DNA of 64,000 bases from the NCBI GenBank assembly GCA_965206655.1, contig CBDBKC010000011.1:1-64000 (forward strand), given 5' to 3'. The translations under genes were made by a program, and so were the position numbers. Below are positions 61,201 to 64,000 of this stretch, piece after piece. Every line of letters begins with the position of its first letter. Position 1 is the stretch's first letter. A model generated the notes under the pieces. The model worked only from the letters and a program-made list of their open reading frames with translations. It was not told the DNA's origin and searched no databases. Source of the DNA: JAPPLB01 sp965206655 (GTDB taxonomy: Bacteria; Acidobacteriota; Terriglobia; Bryobacterales; UBA6623).

Positions 61201-62260
61201 ACCTCTGTAGGATTTGGTAGAGACTCGCCTCCAGGCCCAACCTCTTCCGCACGATCGCCACCAGCACGTACACCGAGACGGCGATCCAAATCTGGGTCTT
61301 CACGGCGTTCTCGCTGGCGCCGTAGAACTTCTTGATCCGCAAGTGCTGCTTGACCCACTTGAAGAACAGCTCCACCTGCCAGCGCGAACGGTAGATCTCG
61401 GCGATGGTCAGTGCCGGGAGCGCGAAGTTGTTGGTCAGGAACTTCAGCCGCTTGTTCGTCGCGGCGTCGACGTAGCTGACGCGCCTCAACGGGTCCGGAT
61501 AGACTTTGGCCGATTCGATGGCAGTCAGTATGACGGTCTGATCCGAGCGCACGCCCGTAGATTTGTCGACGGGATGCGAGTAGCGCCGTTGGAGCAAGAT
61601 GTTCTTCTTGGTTCGCACGACGAAGAACGACGAGCAGAGGGTGAACACGAAGAGGCGTTCGAAATCCACGTAGGCCCGATCCATAACGTAGAAGGCGCCG
61701 GGCTCGGGTAGGAACTCGTCGAGGATGTTGACGTCGTGCGTTTTGCCGTCGGTAATGCGGATAAACGTGGGGATGTTACCGTGCAGGTCCAACAGCGTGT
61801 GCATCTTCACGGCGGCCTTGCGCCGGCGGAACTTGGCCCACGGGAACAGCGAGAGGCACAGGTCGATGGTGGTCGAGTCCAGAGCGTAGAGACTTTGATT
61901 GAGATCCACGCCGATCGGATCGCGGGCATACAAGGGCCGCGCGATGCGAATCAAGGCCTGAGCGAAATCGGCATAGATCCGCCAGTCGCGCGACTCGTTA
62001 GCGTCGGCCAGTGTCGAGCGCGCGACGTTGCCGCGGAATCCCATGTGGTAGAGCTTGCCGCCAAGCGAACGCAGGCACGCTTCGATATCGCGGAGGCTTT
62101 CGCGGTAGGTCAACTGGGCGAAGGACATCGAGAGGAACTGATCCCAGCAGGAGAAGCTGCGCGAGCCCCGCTCGCCATCGTAGCGGGCCACACAGCGCCG
62201 GAACTCGCGATCCGGAAGAAAGCTGATCAACTGCGCGAATACGGTGCGGCCCAGATTCAT
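61201..62260 (-). pseudogene. IS4-like transposase, 5' part (interrupted)
   Basis: From ATG 62260: LDSTTIDLCLSLFPWAKFRRRKAAVKMHTLLDLHGNIP (first Asp), FYVMDRAYVDFERLF (second Asp), and IYRSRWQVELFFKWVKQHLRIKKF (YREK-like region with Glu), a DDE_Tnp_1 domain. After SLYQILQ the frame enters the IS1595-like insertion and would add foreign residues. The rest lies at 60081-60171. Catalytic residues are all present but the C-terminus is lost. Confidence 0.88.
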
Positions 62261-62397
62261 GAGCCATTGTCGGCTCAGGACGGATGACGCTCAAACGGCG
62301 CACCGCCGCTCAAATCGCGGCAAGAAAAAACAACACCTAACCCACTTTTCTACAACCAGTTGCAGGCCGCCCACCGCTTATCAGCCGGACAGTAGTG

Positions 62398-63326
62398 AGG
62401 TTGTTCATAGGAAGCATGAGTCTGGAGAAGGGCGGACGGTAGCGGAGAGCGGCGTGAGGGCGATGCCAGTTGTAGTCGTGCAGCCAGGGTAACAGATGAG
62501 CAGCGCGCTGCTGGGATGAGCAGTAGGAGCGAGCGTAAGCCCATTCTCTCAGAGCGGTCTGGATGAAGCGTTCGGCTTTGCCGTTGGTGCGCGGCGTGTA
62601 AGGCCGTGTGAAGCGATGACGAATACCGAGACGACGGCAAGCATCGCGGAAGAGCCGGGAGCGGTAACAAGAGCCGTTGTCAGTGAGCAGGCGGCGGATG
62701 CGGACGCCGAGCGAGCGATAGTAACCGACGGCAGCATTGAGGAAAGCTACGGCGGAGTCGCTCCGCTCATCGGAGAGGATCTGGGAGAAAGCCACACGGG
62801 AGTGGTCGTCGATGGCGACGTGCACGAATTCCCAGCCGGCGCCGCGGCAGCGGTGGGATTTGTCGGAGGTGACGCGATGACCGGCGCGCTGGAAGCGGCC
62901 GAGCTTCTTGATATCGAGATGTAACAGATCGCCGGGTGCGGGGTGTTCGTAGCGGCGCACGGGCGGGGCGGGTTCGAGATCGCGGATGCGGTTGAGGCCG
63001 GCGCGGCGCAAAATGCGGCTGACGGTGGCCTGAGAGACTCCGACACGAGTGGCAATGCGGTAGCCGGCCCAACGTTGTCGGCGCAGAGCAACGACACGGG
63101 CCGCGCTGGGCGCAGCAGTGCGGCGCGGGCTGCGAAGGGGGCGTGAGGAGCGGTCGACGAGACCGGCCTGACCCTCAGCCCGAAACCGCGCGAGCCATTT
63201 GCGTACGGTTCGCTCTGAGACGCCACAGGCCGCCGCGGCGGCCTGTGCGTTCTCCCCACCGAGGACGCGGCGAACCAACAGGGCTCGACCTTTCGGTGTC
63301 AATCGTGCATTCTGATGGATGTTCAT
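62398..63326 (-). pseudogene. IS481-like transposase, 3' end displaced
   Basis: From ATG 63326: two N-terminal helix-turn-helix regions (ACGVSERTVRKWLARFR, VGVSQATVSRILRRAG), then an rve domain with LHLDIKKLGRF, HVAIDDHSRVAFSQIL, LLTDNGSCYRS and PRTNGKAERFIQT (DDE). It reads MNNL at the IS4-like junction; the true tail, NNLLTLHS and TAG, is found on the far side at 60040-60067. As given, the open frame runs on into the IS4-like end and stops at 62337. Loss of five residues may leave some activity. Confidence 0.87.
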
Positions 63327-63409
63327 TCGGTCTCTCCAAGGTTGCTGTTGTGGGATAACTCCAGCTTCCTTGGTCCGGGACCGAATGAACAACCTATTGA
63401 AAGATCACA

Positions 63410-63494
63410 CCTAGCCCGAGACAGGTCGAGGCAACAATAGCGGCAATCCCTCCCATCCCACGAATCGAAGACGACGAAATGTTGGAGTATCTTA
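63410..63494. other. short gap between IS481 and gdhA
   Basis: Holds one copy of the CCTAGC duplication and TTGGAG (63482-63487), a ribosome-binding site seven bases before the TTG start of gdhA. The native promoter of gdhA may have been separated by the IS insertion. Confidence 0.5.
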
Positions 63495-64000
63495 TTGACG
63501 ACCCAGAGTAGTAGCGAAGTCCAAACCGAAATCAAGTCCTTCATGAGAGGTCTCACGCGGAGAAATCCCGGCGAGAAGGAGTTTCACCAGGCCGTGATCG
63601 AGGTCACCGAAAGCTTGATGCCTTTTCTGCTGGAGCACCCGCCGTACCGCAAAGCGCAAATCCTCGAACGAATGACCGAACCGGACCGGGTGGTGATCTT
63701 TCGCGTCACATGGGAGGACGACCAGGGTAATATCCGCGTCAATCGGGCGTGGCGGGTGCAGTTCAACAATTCGATCGGGCCCTACAAGGGTGGGATGCGG
63801 TTTCACCCGAGCGTGACGCTCAGCGTTCTCAAGTTCCTGGGTTTCGAACAGGTGTTCAAGAACAGCCTTACGACGCTGCCAATGGGCGGCGGCAAGGGCG
63901 GGTCGAACTTCAATCCGAAGGGCAAGAGCGACCGCGAGGTGATGCGATTCTGTCAATCGCTGATGATCGAACTGCATCGGCATATCGGCGAGGATACGGA
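63495..64000 (+). CDS. gdhA: NADP-type glutamate dehydrogenase (partial, runs off the window)
   Basis: Open to the end of the window (168 codons). Family features: RRNPGEKEFHQAVIEVTESL, VTWEDDQGNIRVNRAWRVQFNNSIGPYKGGMRFHPSVTLSVLKFLGFEQ and the catalytic-lysine region LPMGGGKGGSNFNPKGKSD. It interconverts 2-oxoglutarate and ammonia with glutamate. Start: TTG at 63495 with GGAG seven bases upstream; there is no in-frame ATG until 63555, which would cut into conserved sequence. The 3' part lies beyond the window. Confidence 0.9.
   Translation, partial: MTTQSSSEVQTEIKSFMRGLTRRNPGEKEFHQAVIEVTESLMPFLLEHPPYRKAQILERMTEPDRVVIFRVTWEDDQGNIRVNRAWRVQFNNSIGPYKGGMRFHPSVTLSVLKFLGFEQVFKNSLTTLPMGGGKGGSNFNPKGKSDREVMRFCQSLMIELHRHIGEDT

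Larger units (their letters stand above)
60068..62397. mobile_element. IS4-like element inserted in the IS481 transposase gene
   Basis: Bounded by a 9-bp target duplication AGGTTGTTC (60059-60067 and 62398-62406), with terminal repeats CACTACTGTCCGG (60068-60080) and CCGGACAGTAGTG (62385-62397). It carries one transposase gene on the minus strand. Net of the inner insertion it is about 1.3 kb. The 3' end of the gene is interrupted by the IS1595-like element, which replaced about ten codons. Confidence 0.87.
60045..63409. mobile_element. IS481-like element (outermost of a three-level nest)
   Basis: Bounded by a 6-bp target duplication CCTAGC (60039-60044 and 63410-63415). Terminal inverted repeats match at 18 of 23 positions (60045-60067 against the complement of 63387-63409), both starting TGTG and ending AGGTTGTTC. 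Its transposase gene runs leftward and is cut near the 3' end by an IS4-like element that in turn contains an IS1595-like element. Without the nested insertions it would be about 1.03 kb, the usual IS481 size. Confidence 0.9.

Noticed and set aside
63492..63983. 163-residue minus-strand frame at the right end
   Set aside because: It is the antisense shadow of gdhA, whose plus-strand frame shows clear glutamate-dehydrogenase motifs.

Overview
The window looks like Acidobacteriota DNA, most plausibly near the Bryobacterales/Solibacter relatives. This is inferred from gene content only: high GC, carboxypeptidase-regulatory-like secreted proteins, a TPR/FG-GAP/ASPIC lipoprotein paired with a multihaem TPR cytochrome, an UpxY-type NusG paralogue heading the polysaccharide locus, HemQ, and many insertion sequences. 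No rRNA, tRNA or CRISPR array was seen.

Layout. 1-4.3 kb is a plasmid-type replicon: an origin with two classes of iterons between inverted DnaA boxes, repA, a HigBA-like module whose toxin gene is frameshifted, a frameshifted zinc-ribbon gene, and a parA/ribbon-helix-helix partition operon with palindromic operators. 4.3-6.9 kb is an IS21-family element (istA/istB). 7.1-11.2 kb is a LamG-type structural gene cut in two by a 2.77-kb IS1595-family element. That element carries three passenger genes, and its 8-bp target duplication allows exact in-frame rejoining of the host gene.

11.2-26.1 kb is a single minus-strand Wzx/Wzy exopolysaccharide operon read from 26.06 kb down to 11.2 kb: UpxY antiterminator, Wzc-like co-polymerase/kinase, Wzx flippase, several glycosyltransferases, Wzy polymerase, a CapK/PaaK-like ligase and the priming sugar transferase. 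One glycosyltransferase carries an in-frame stop 33 codons before its natural end. 26.6-33.6 kb is a minus-strand operon of a P-loop/dCMP deaminase fusion, a large TPR/FG-GAP/ASPIC lipoprotein and a five-haem TPR membrane cytochrome.

33.9-59.9 kb is mostly ordinary chromosomal content: enolase-superfamily enzyme, HemQ, MATE exporter, tandem SYLF proteins, DUF3467, nusB-ribH-crotonase, RidA, a D-threonine-aldolase-like enzyme, two carboxypeptidase-regulatory proteins, a MoxR ATPase with an unrecognised 637-residue partner, a sulfatase-like protein, an FtsX-type permease and an acetamidase/formamidase. An IS200-like element sits at 40.0-40.6 kb, and a perfect 34-bp inverted repeat lies between convergent genes at 44.5 kb. 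60.0-63.4 kb is a three-level nest of insertion sequences (IS1595-like inside IS4-like inside IS481-like), two of the levels with exact target duplications. The window ends inside gdhA.

The co-occurrence of a plasmid replicon with nusB, ribH, hemQ and gdhA on one contig suggests an integrated plasmid, a secondary chromosome, or an assembly join. The strongest candidate for something undescribed is the passenger-carrying IS1595 element. Four genes (two of them near the plasmid replicon) carry one-base frameshifts or a single stop, so sequencing or assembly error must be weighed against real decay.
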